A stretch of 64,000 bases of DNA from Algoriphagus aestuariicola (GTDB taxonomy: Bacteria > Bacteroidota > Bacteroidia > Cytophagales > Cyclobacteriaceae): contig NZ_JAFKCW010000003.1 in assembly GCF_017254835.1 (NCBI RefSeq), positions 248,001 through 312,000 on the forward strand, in the 5' to 3' direction. Positions 1-7,618 of the stretch are shown here, piece by piece; position 1 is the stretch's first letter, and each line of letters begins with the position of its first letter. The translations under genes and the position numbers were made by a program. The notes beneath the pieces were generated by a model. That model was not told where the DNA came from, ran no database searches, and saw only the letters and a program-made list of their open reading frames with translations.

Positions 1-300
1 TTTCAAAGCGGAAAACCAGGCATTGGCGATCGGCGCAAGGTGGGAATACACTTCGGTTCGGATCGTGTGAATCAGCTCCGGCAGGGGATAGTCAAAATAC
101 TTGTATTCCCCCAAACCGAATCGGTGACGCGCCATCACAACGGTCTTTCGATACTGGCCGTGATTTGTGTAGTCCGCCTTCAAGGCCTCACCTTGCTCAT
201 CGCTTAGTAGCTTGGGCAGAATCGCATATCCTGCCTGATGCATTTCTTCCGTGATACCTCTCCAATCAGCATCCTGAATTTTCTGAATGATATTGTGCAT
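1..300 (-). CDS. 2OG-Fe(II) oxygenase (COG3826-like), 3' end cut by window edge
   Basis: Reading leftward from an ATG at 300, the frame is open for 100 codons to the window edge, so only the N-terminal half is visible. The segments MARHRFGLGEYKYF, YPLP and LAPIANAW resemble the N-terminal region of the COG3826 family of 2-oxoglutarate/Fe(II) oxygenases. The HxD...H iron-binding residues would lie beyond the edge and cannot be checked. It starts six bases after the stop of the Ada-like gene, so the two are probably co-transcribed. This pairing suggests a role in the response to alkylated DNA or nucleotides, but the substrate is inferred from context only. Confidence 0.72.
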   Translation of the reverse strand, partial: MHNIIQKIQDADWRGITEEMHQAGYAILPKLLSDEQGEALKADYTNHGQYRKTVVMARHRFGLGEYKYFDYPLPELIHTIRTEVYSHLAPIANAWFSALK

Positions 301-306
301 CCCGTC

Positions 307-1155
307 TCAGATTTGCGAATAAACTTTCGCTCCTTCCCAACCAATAATTGCCGCCTTACGGGTAGGTCCCCACATATAGCCCCCAAACTCACCAGAGGAC
401 TGGATCACGCGATGACAGGGAATCAGAAAGGCAACTGGATTGCTGCCGATGGCCGTTCCTACCGCCCTCGAAGCCTTGACGTTGCCAATTTGCTCGGCAA
501 TGTGACCGTAGGTCTGGAGCTTCCCCATGGGGATTTTGAGTAGGCTCTCCCAGACTTTCAGCTGAAAGTCGGTGCCCCGAAGGTGCAGCTTGATTTTGCC
601 CAGCTTGCTCCAATCCGTTTGGAAGATAAAGAGTGCATGCTGTTGGAACATGTCCAGCTTTTGCCCAAAGTCCGCGTTGGGGAATTTTGCTTTCAGCTCA
701 TTTAGCGCTTTTTCTTCATTTTCCTCAAAGGCCATGTAGCATACGCCCTTTGACGTGGAGGCGACGATCAAGGCCCCAAAAGGGCTTTCCGCAAAACTGT
801 AGTTGATTTTTAGACTTTTCCCTCCGTCCCTGTATTCGGCTGGGGTCATCCCCTCGATCGTGACAAACAAATCATGAAGGCGGCTGGTGCTGGAGAGCCC
901 GGTCTCGAAGGCAGTTTCAAACAGGCTAGCCTGCTCCTTTTTGAGTATTTTCTTGGCGTGCTCTACGCTGATATATTGGAGAAACTTTTTGGGGCTGGTG
1001 CCAGCCCAATCCGTAAACATGCGCTGAAAATGCGAAGGGCTTAAATGAATCTGTTCAGCGACCTCCTCCAGCTTAGGCTGGGATTTGAAGTTCTTTTTGA
1101 GGTACTCGATGGCTTCCGCGATCCGCTGATAGTTGAGATCTGTCTGTGTTTGCAT
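307..1155 (-). CDS. ada: Ada-like AraC regulator fused to O6-alkylguanine-DNA alkyltransferase
   Basis: Suicide methyltransferase that moves alkyl groups from O6-alkylguanine to its own cysteine, joined to an AraC-type DNA-binding domain. In the 282-residue form starting at the ATG at 1155, an AraC helix-turn-helix fills about residues 5-110. The methyltransferase domain follows, with the PCHRV motif (catalytic Cys near 247) and a downstream GGYMWG segment. The N-terminal zinc/phosphotriester domain of E. coli Ada is absent, so methyl-phosphotriester sensing as in E. coli is not expected. A GTG or ATG up to ten codons upstream (1185) would be an alternative start, but homologues usually begin close to the AraC domain. 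It heads a probable two-gene operon with the 2OG oxygenase. Confidence 0.9.
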   Translation of the reverse strand: MQTQTDLNYQRIAEAIEYLKKNFKSQPKLEEVAEQIHLSPSHFQRMFTDWAGTSPKKFLQYISVEHAKKILKKEQASLFETAFETGLSSTSRLHDLFVTIEGMTPAEYRDGGKSLKINYSFAESPFGALIVASTSKGVCYMAFEENEEKALNELKAKFPNADFGQKLDMFQQHALFIFQTDWSKLGKIKLHLRGTDFQLKVWESLLKIPMGKLQTYGHIAEQIGNVKASRAVGTAIGSNPVAFLIPCHRVIQSSGEFGGYMWGPTRKAAIIGWEGAKVYSQI

Positions 1156-1334
1156 GGCGTTCAAATTTATGGGACAAATCTTCAAAATCCGTTACAGCGA
1201 TAAAATCCGAAAGTTGCTGAGTTTGCAAGTTTCGTCCTTAAGGGACTTTCCATTTTTTCTGCCTTGTCAATTCTACCGAGCTAGCTTCCCGCAGGAATTA
1301 GTCTCTATTTCTCCAGTACCAGTATAGGAATGGC

Positions 1335-1366
1335 AATAAAAAAGGCCTGTGCGGACACAGGCCTTG
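1335..1366 (-). terminator. Rho-independent terminator after the carB operon
   Basis: Ten-base-pair stem AAGGCCTGTG/CACAGGCCTT with a four-base loop. On the minus strand it is followed by a run of T. It lies just downstream of the small DUF4834-like gene. Confidence 0.8.
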
Positions 1367-1395
1367 TAGTTTTGAGATACAAAATAAGTGAAGGA

Positions 1396-1653
1396 TTACT
1401 CCTTCACTTCTTCAAAATCGACATATTCGCCGCCTTCGATATTCTTTTTCCGCTTTTCTAGCTCCTCCTTGGGGATAAAGTCCACATTCACCGCATCCTT
1501 TGGTCGGGATGCTCTTTGCTGGGCCCGCTGCTGCTCCATAGCAGCCTCATTGACCTGCTTGGCAAATTGGGCGAGCTTCGATCGTAGAAAGTATCGGAGC
1601 AGCTGGCCCAATAGCCAGCCGACTCCAAGTAGAATGACAAGAAATTTTACCAA
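1396..1653 (-). CDS. Small membrane protein, DUF4834-like
   Basis: 85 residues. One hydrophobic N-terminal segment (about residues 3-22) is followed by an amphipathic Gln/Arg/Ala-rich stretch (about 30-55), a short VNVDFIPKEE segment and an acidic end (GEYVDFEEVKE). This matches the short DUF4834 family of Bacteroidota, whose function is unknown. The probable topology is a single membrane anchor with a cytoplasmic tail. It lies 26 bases downstream of carB on the same strand and ahead of a terminator, so it is probably the last gene of a carB transcript. Nothing in the sequence indicates a role in pyrimidine synthesis. Confidence 0.75.
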   Translation of the reverse strand: MVKFLVILLGVGWLLGQLLRYFLRSKLAQFAKQVNEAAMEQQRAQQRASRPKDAVNVDFIPKEELEKRKKNIEGGEYVDFEEVKE

Positions 1654-1679
1654 AACATGTTTTGTTTTTGCGAGCTGGA

Positions 1680-4499
1680 TTATCTACTCAGGTACCAGTT
1701 TCGTTCGGAGTAGATCTTTAGGAAATAGTCGTCCATCAGGTCATCGATAAAGTAGATCGCTTCCCCGGTAGATTTCATTTCCGGTCCCAGTTCTTTGTTT
1801 ACATTCGGGAACTTGTGGAAGGAGAACACTGGCTCTTTGATCGCATAGCCCTTTTTCACAGGCTTGAACTCAAAGTCGGTGACTTTTTTCTCTCCCAGCA
1901 TCACCTTGGTAGCGTAGTTTACATACGGTTCCTGATAGGCCTTGCAGATAAAAGGTACGGTTCGCGAAGCTCTTGGGTTGGCTTCGATCACATAAACCTT
2001 GTCGTTTTTGATCGCAAACTGGATGTTGATCAGTCCGACCGTCTTAAGTGCCAAGGCGATTTTCTGCGTGTATGTCTCGATCTGACGGATCACCAAATCG
2101 CCCAAGTTGTAAGGAGGCAATACCGCGTAGGAGTCTCCAGAGTGGATACCGGCTGGCTCGATGTGCTGCATGATCCCGATGATGTACACATTTTCCCCGT
2201 CGCAGATTGCATCTGCTTCAGCCTCAATGGCTCCCTCTAGAAAATGATCCAGCAGGATTTCGTTGTTTGGAATGTCACGAAGGACATTGACCACGTGTTC
2301 TTCGAGTTCCTTTTCGTTGATTACGATCTTCATGCCCTGTCCTCCCAAAACGTAGCTGGGACGTACGAGCAAGGGGAAGCCAATCGTCTTGCAAAGCTCA
2401 AGAGCCTCGTCGGTATTGTGTATCGTGCCAAATTCAGGGTAGGGCACGTTGAGGTCCTTCAAAAGCGTAGAAAACAAGCCTCTATCTTCGGCCAGATCCA
2501 GCGCTTCGAAGCTTGTGCCGATGATCTTGATGCCGTATTTCTCCAGCTTCTCCGCCAGCTTTAGCGCGGTCTGTCCACCCAGCTGTACGATTACACCCTC
2601 GGGATTTTCGTGCAGGATGATCTCATAGATATGCTCCCAAAACACCGGCTCGAAGTAAAGCTTATCGGCAATGTCAAAGTCTGTCGAAACTGTCTCCGGG
2701 TTACAGTTGATCATGATGGTCTCGTAGCCGCATTCCTTGGCGGCCAAAACCCCGTGGACACAGGAGTAGTCAAATTCGATTCCCTGCCCGACTCGGTTTG
2801 GTCCGGAACCTAAAACCACCACTTTCTTCTTGTCCGTCCTCACGGATTCGTTTTCCTCTCCGAAGGATGAATAATAGTAAGGCGTCTTGGCCTCAAATTC
2901 CGCCGCACAGGTATCCACGAGCTTATATACACGCTTGATGCCCATCTCCTTATAGCGCTTGTTAAACACTTCGCTTTCCAAGCAGTCCAGCAGGTGAGCG
3001 ATTTGACGGTCGGCATAGCCCATTTTCTTGGCTTTGTCCATGACCTCCCGAGGTACCGTATCGATTTTATATTTACCCAATTCCGCTTCGAAATGGATCA
3101 ATTCTTCGATTTGCTTGAGGAACCACTTGTCGATTTTGGTCAGATCGTGGATAGTTCTGAAGGAAATACCTAGCTTGAAGGCATCGTAAACATGGAACAA
3201 TCGGTTCCAGCTTGGATTAGCCAAAGAATAGAGAATCTGCGCCTGATCGGTCAGTTCCTTGCCATCAGCGCCCAAGCCGTTTCTCTTGATTTCAAGGGAT
3301 TGACAAGCTTTCTGAAGCGCTTCCTGGAAGTTGCGGCCGATACCCATCACTTCACCTACTGCTTTCATCGACAATCCCAATCTTCTGTCTGCACCTTTGA
3401 ACTTGTCAAAATTCCAGCGAGGGATCTTCACGATGACATAGTCGATGGCCGGCTCGAAATATGCCGAAGTAGTTCCGGTAATAGAATTAGGCAACTCGTC
3501 CAAATTGTATCCAATCGCCAATTTAGCAGCCACTTTCGCAATCGGATAACCAGTAGCTTTGGAAGCCAAGGCCGAGGAGCGAGATACCCGAGGGTTGATC
3601 TCGATGCCGATGATGGTCTCGTTGTCGGGGCTGACAGAAAACTGTACGTTACAGCCTCCGGCAAAATTCCCGATGCTGTTCATCATGGTGATCGCATAGT
3701 TTCTCATGCGCTGATATACTGTGTCAGGCAGAGTCATGGCAGGAGCCACAGTGATGGAGTCTCCTGTGTGGACGCCCATCGGGTCAAAGTTTTCTATGGA
3801 ACATATCACGATCATGTTCCCAATATTGTCCCGCATGACCTCCAGCTCATATTCTTTCCAGCCCAGGATACTCTGCTCGATGAGCACCTCGTGTACTGGA
3901 GAGGCCTGGAGGCCTGCGCTCAGGTATTTTTCGAAGTCTTCGGCTTTTTCCACAAAAGCACCTCCAGCACCACCCAAGGTATATGATGCTCTGATGATGA
4001 GTGGAAAACCGATCTCTTGGGCAATCTCCTTCCCCTGAAGAAAGGAGGTAGCGGTATCACCTTTACACACGCCCACGCCGATTTTCTCCATCAGTGCTTT
4101 GAACTTTTCGCGGTTTTCAGCCGTGTCGATCGCGTCAATGTCCACACCGATCATTCGTACTCCGAAGTTTTTCCAGATCCCTGCCTTTTCGCATTCGATG
4201 GCGAGGTTTAGGGCCGTCTGACCTCCCATGGTAGGGAGTACCGCATCGATGTCTGGATGCTCGGTCAGGATTTTCTTGATGGATTTCTTTTCCAGAGGAA
4301 GCAGGTACACGTTGTCTGCGGTCACTGGGTCTGTCATGATCGTCGCCGGGTTGGAGTTGATCAAGGTCACGGTGATGCCCTCCTCTCGGAGAGACCTTGC
4401 CGCCTGGGAGCCGGAATAGTCAAATTCGCAAGCTTGACCGATGACAATGGGACCTGAACCGATGATGAGAACGTGCTTAATGCTACTGTCTTTTGGCAT
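1680..4499 (-). CDS. carB: Carbamoyl-phosphate synthase large subunit, lacking MGS domain
   Basis: Makes carbamoyl phosphate from bicarbonate, ATP and glutamine-derived ammonia for arginine and pyrimidine synthesis, with the small subunit CarA (not in the window). It has two tandem ATP-grasp halves: the first begins with GSGPIVIGQACEFDYSG near residue 13, the second with GSGPNRVGQGIEFDYSC near 560. At 939 residues from the ATG at 4499 it is over 100 residues shorter than E. coli CarB. It stops soon after the GPEMKSTGEAIYF segment, so the C-terminal MGS-like domain that binds UMP, IMP and ornithine is missing. Shortened CarB is familiar in Bacteroidota. A longer upstream reading frame exists (to 4583) but its extra N-terminus is unlike the family. 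Confidence 0.96.
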   Translation of the reverse strand: MPKDSSIKHVLIIGSGPIVIGQACEFDYSGSQAARSLREEGITVTLINSNPATIMTDPVTADNVYLLPLEKKSIKKILTEHPDIDAVLPTMGGQTALNLAIECEKAGIWKNFGVRMIGVDIDAIDTAENREKFKALMEKIGVGVCKGDTATSFLQGKEIAQEIGFPLIIRASYTLGGAGGAFVEKAEDFEKYLSAGLQASPVHEVLIEQSILGWKEYELEVMRDNIGNMIVICSIENFDPMGVHTGDSITVAPAMTLPDTVYQRMRNYAITMMNSIGNFAGGCNVQFSVSPDNETIIGIEINPRVSRSSALASKATGYPIAKVAAKLAIGYNLDELPNSITGTTSAYFEPAIDYVIVKIPRWNFDKFKGADRRLGLSMKAVGEVMGIGRNFQEALQKACQSLEIKRNGLGADGKELTDQAQILYSLANPSWNRLFHVYDAFKLGISFRTIHDLTKIDKWFLKQIEELIHFEAELGKYKIDTVPREVMDKAKKMGYADRQIAHLLDCLESEVFNKRYKEMGIKRVYKLVDTCAAEFEAKTPYYYSSFGEENESVRTDKKKVVVLGSGPNRVGQGIEFDYSCVHGVLAAKECGYETIMINCNPETVSTDFDIADKLYFEPVFWEHIYEIILHENPEGVIVQLGGQTALKLAEKLEKYGIKIIGTSFEALDLAEDRGLFSTLLKDLNVPYPEFGTIHNTDEALELCKTIGFPLLVRPSYVLGGQGMKIVINEKELEEHVVNVLRDIPNNEILLDHFLEGAIEAEADAICDGENVYIIGIMQHIEPAGIHSGDSYAVLPPYNLGDLVIRQIETYTQKIALALKTVGLINIQFAIKNDKVYVIEANPRASRTVPFICKAYQEPYVNYATKVMLGEKKVTDFEFKPVKKGYAIKEPVFSFHKFPNVNKELGPEMKSTGEAIYFIDDLMDDYFLKIYSERNWYLSR

Positions 4500-4679
4500 T
4501 GTGAGGTAGGATAAGGAAAGAGATTTTACTGATGTCCAAATTGGGGCAAAATTAGATAAAATTATCCGAAGGGGGAAGGCCATGTCCGGTAAAAGTCTCC
4601 CTCTTACCGAGAAAAGTAAGATCGACTCTGCATTTCATCCCTTGCCAAATAATTCTGTTCAAATCTCTATTTTCACCGA

Positions 4680-5351
4680 ATGAACTGGAATTCCTTTAAT
4701 TTTTTCCCTGTGATGGGAGAACCGCTCACCGCGACAAACAGCAAAAAACTCGACTTCTCAGCCAGCAATTCCGATCTGCAAACGCTGGATATTTCCGATA
4801 CCTCGGCGTTTGAGGCCTACGTCTTCGGACAGCTGAGAGACACTGGCAAAACCTATGGGATAGGAGGATATCTAGAAAACCGGGCGATCTATGGTAGGAG
4901 TGAGGTCTTCGGATCGACAGCAGGAGAATTTCGGACCATCCACCTGGGTGTGGACATCTGGACCCAAGCAGGAGCCCCGATCTTCTCACCCTACCCGGGC
5001 AGGGTTCACAGCTTTCAAGACAATGCCGGCTTCGGCAACTATGGCCCTACCATTATTTTGGAGCACGAGCTAGACGGAAGACGCCTGCATTCACTTTATG
5101 GCCATCTCATGCGGATCGACTTGGAAAGTTTAAAAATTGGTCAGGAATTCAAAGCCGGAGACCTCCTTTGCCATGTTGGGCCCTATCCCGAAAACGGAGA
5201 CTGGCCGGCTCACCTGCATTTCCAATTGATATGGGATCTGGGTGAAGCTTGGGGAGATTATCCCGGTGTCGCCGCAGAAAGGGATTTGGAACATTATCGG
5301 AAAAATTGCCCGGATCCCAATTTGGTCTTGGGGAGCGGGCTATTGGAGTAG
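4680..5351 (+). CDS. M23-family metallopeptidase homologue without signal peptide
   Basis: 223 residues with a LytM/M23 domain over about residues 75-190. Visible zinc-site motifs are HLGVD (about residue 83) and HLHFQ (about residue 180), with a further His in the YGHL segment. These proteins usually cut peptide cross-links of peptidoglycan. The N-terminus (MNWNSFNFFPVMGE) has no signal peptide or membrane segment, which is odd for a cell-wall enzyme. It may act on another substrate, or be exported by an unrecognised route. It is transcribed divergently from carB with a 180-base gap and has no same-strand partner nearby. Fold and zinc ligands are well supported; substrate is unknown. Confidence 0.85.
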   Translation: MNWNSFNFFPVMGEPLTATNSKKLDFSASNSDLQTLDISDTSAFEAYVFGQLRDTGKTYGIGGYLENRAIYGRSEVFGSTAGEFRTIHLGVDIWTQAGAPIFSPYPGRVHSFQDNAGFGNYGPTIILEHELDGRRLHSLYGHLMRIDLESLKIGQEFKAGDLLCHVGPYPENGDWPAHLHFQLIWDLGEAWGDYPGVAAERDLEHYRKNCPDPNLVLGSGLLE

Positions 5352-6290
5352 ATGTTTTAGCAAAAAAAGCAGCCCCTCAATTATTCTTCATCTAGGGTAA
5401 AAATGTAAGGCTGACAGCGTGTTGGCTGGGCGAATAAAGATACATCTTCTGGAGCGCCGGCCATGGAACAAACTCGTTACACCGTGCGCTGCGATCAAGA
5501 AATCCGGCTGTAGTAGGACCACACCTTCCATCTCCGTTACCTTCGCGGATACAAGGGGATTCTCGTCGGCCTGGCTGAGCTGATCCAGCGTCGTCACCCA
5601 AATTAGATGACGGCCAAATGCCTTTCAGGATTTTTTGAGGTGGGAAAAAGCAGGGCCAGCTATCGCATCTACATGCTATAGCTGCAGCCTAGAAGTTTCA
5701 TGATCGAGATTTGAGACGTTTTTATAACCTTCATACAAACAAGTCTCCCAAAGAAATCCGCCATAAAGAATTTGGAAAACTTCCGTCAAATTGATATTCT
5801 TATAAGACAATGTGTACAAGACCTTCCAAACCCAGGTGACCAATGCAGCAGATTTCTATTTTTAGCGCATAGCAAAATGATACCGGAATACTGGGGATTT
5901 CACCCTTTGTACATAGCAAACAGAAATTGACACATCATATCCGAGCACAGAAAAAAGCACAGCCTCAATCAACATGGGAACCGAAGCACGCCGGTGGCCT
6001 GAGAAAGACAAAATTGGTTGAAAATACGTCGAGGAACATATATTCATTCCAACAGGTATCTAAACAATACACCTGCTGTTGGCGAAACTTACCCCGAGAA
6101 GATGAGGAAATTGTTAGGCTCTCCTTTGGCAAAAATCACAGTAGTGATAGCAATGGCCCCGTTGAAATATATCGTGTTTTCGGAAAACCGAAAATCCAAC
6201 TAGTTACAGATAGTGACAAACCCTACTTCCAAGCATCAATTTTGAGCAAATAGTCGCCAAACATTTTGTAGACAAACATGTTGGACATCA
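5352..6290. other. 939-base AT-rich stretch without a convincing gene
   Basis: Only short open frames occur here (for example 5388-5600 minus and 5927-6253 plus). They overlap one another, have no recognisable domain, and lack the codon pattern of neighbouring genes. Base composition becomes AT-richer from about 5700 onward and remains so through the sulfotransferase. The region may hold remnants of decayed genes at an insertion hot spot, but I could not identify any parent gene, inverted repeat or direct repeat. Confidence 0.5.
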
Positions 6291-6302
6291 ATGTATCAAG
6301 AC

Positions 6303-7235
6303 ATGAAAAAAAACATTCTAGTAACAGGATCTCACCGTTCAGGCACGACATGGGTAGGTAAAATAATGGCTAAAGCTAAAGGCGCCCACTATGTGCATGA
6401 GCCATTCAACCTTTCACCTGAGCTTGAAAGAAAACACTCACCACTATCCTATTGGTTTGAATATCTAGACGATGAAACTTCTAGAGAGCACCAAAATAAA
6501 GTAAAAGATTACGTCAATTCATTTAGTACTGTACTACATGTAAATACCATTAAGAGATTAGTACAGATTCGACGTCTCGGAAAGCTGCGAAAATATTTTA
6601 AAGACATAGTTAATCGCCCTTTGGCTGACAGAACAATTATCAAAGATCCGATAGCCATCATGTCAGCTGAGTGGATATATAAAAACCACGATGTTGACGT
6701 GGTGGTTTTGATACGGCATCCGGCTGCATTTGTAGCGAGTATAAAAGTCAAAAACTGGCATTTTGACTTTGCGCAATATGAAAAGCAACACGCTTTAATG
6801 AAGAAACATCTATCTAACTACAAAGCCATCATTAACGAGTTTGCGAATAACAAAAAAGACATTATCGACCAAGGAATATTATTATGGAACACCATACATG
6901 AAGTAATTTTAAACTATCAAAATAAATATGAGAAGGAGTGGCACTTTGTCAAACATGAAGATTTATCTGCCGACCCAATTTTAGAATTTGGAAAATTATT
7001 TTCTGGACTTGGTTTAGATTTTGACTCAAAGGTCCAAGCTTACGTAAACGTAACTTCCAATTCAGAACAAAACTCAGACATAGTAAAAAAATCTACTGCG
7101 ATAGCGAACGTAAACAGAAACTCGAGTGAGAATATCAAAGCTTGGAAAAAGCGATTGTCTGAAGATGAAATAGAACGGATAAAAACTGGAACAAAAGGTT
7201 TATGGGAGAAATTTTATGTCGAGGATGACTGGTAA
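6303..7235 (+). CDS. PAPS-dependent sulfotransferase family protein
   Basis: 310 residues from the ATG at 6303 (an in-frame ATG at 6291 would add four residues). The N-terminal GSHRSGTTWVGK (residues 9-20) is the 5'-phosphosulfate-binding loop of the sulfotransferase family. VVVLIRHPAAFVASIK (about 133-148) matches the 3'-phosphate-binding motif, with Arg138 and Ser146. Members move a sulfate group from PAPS to a sugar, lipid or peptide hydroxyl. The gene is clearly AT-richer than its neighbours, stands alone between two gene-poor stretches, and has no PAPS-synthesis gene nearby, all of which suggest horizontal transfer. The acceptor is unknown; a surface glycan is plausible because polysaccharide genes lie further along the window. 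Confidence 0.85.
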   Translation: MKKNILVTGSHRSGTTWVGKIMAKAKGAHYVHEPFNLSPELERKHSPLSYWFEYLDDETSREHQNKVKDYVNSFSTVLHVNTIKRLVQIRRLGKLRKYFKDIVNRPLADRTIIKDPIAIMSAEWIYKNHDVDVVVLIRHPAAFVASIKVKNWHFDFAQYEKQHALMKKHLSNYKAIINEFANNKKDIIDQGILLWNTIHEVILNYQNKYEKEWHFVKHEDLSADPILEFGKLFSGLGLDFDSKVQAYVNVTSNSEQNSDIVKKSTAIANVNRNSSENIKAWKKRLSEDEIERIKTGTKGLWEKFYVEDDW

Positions 7236-7618
7236 TTGCACACACCCCTCAAGGACGATCATTCTGTCCTCTGCCATAGCCCCACGGTATATCTCCTAAT
7301 TCACTTCCCTAATGCTTTTTGAAAATCTCACATTGGCTTTGCCCAGATGTTCCCTTCTTTCCCATGCATTTGTTATCAAAATGTGTAGTAAGCCATAGGC
7401 CCAACCCCTGTTTACCTAAGCATTTCCTCTTTTGAAAGTCCGTCTATCGTCCAAAAGGTCGTATCCACCTGCGGGCTCAGTCTCCATAAACCTGATTTTT
7501 TTCCAAATGTCCGGTCTTGGTCCAAAAAAACATGGACTAAAAGACATTTTCCCAATATCTTAGGCTAAGGCACAAGGACAGCTTCTAGGTAACCGACCGA
7601 ACCCAAAAACCACCGTGG
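7236..7618. other. 383-base intergenic region before the heparinase-type gene
   Basis: No open frame of note and no recognisable RNA. It presumably holds the promoter of the downstream lyase gene, but I found no clear match to the Bacteroidota -33/-7 elements. Composition returns from AT-rich to the local average across this stretch. Confidence 0.4.

Noticed and set aside
3192-3986. Long plus-strand frame antisense to carB
   Set aside because: It lies entirely opposite the conserved carB coding sequence and shows the composition expected of a shadow frame.
5388-5601. Two overlapping minus-strand frames of about 69 residues
   Set aside because: They cover the same DNA in different frames, have no recognisable domain and no promoter or ribosome-binding support. 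At most a gene remnant.
5927-6253. 108-residue plus-strand frame before the sulfotransferase
   Set aside because: Low complexity in charged residues, no domain, and an overlapping alternative frame of similar quality. Not separable from chance in AT-rich DNA.
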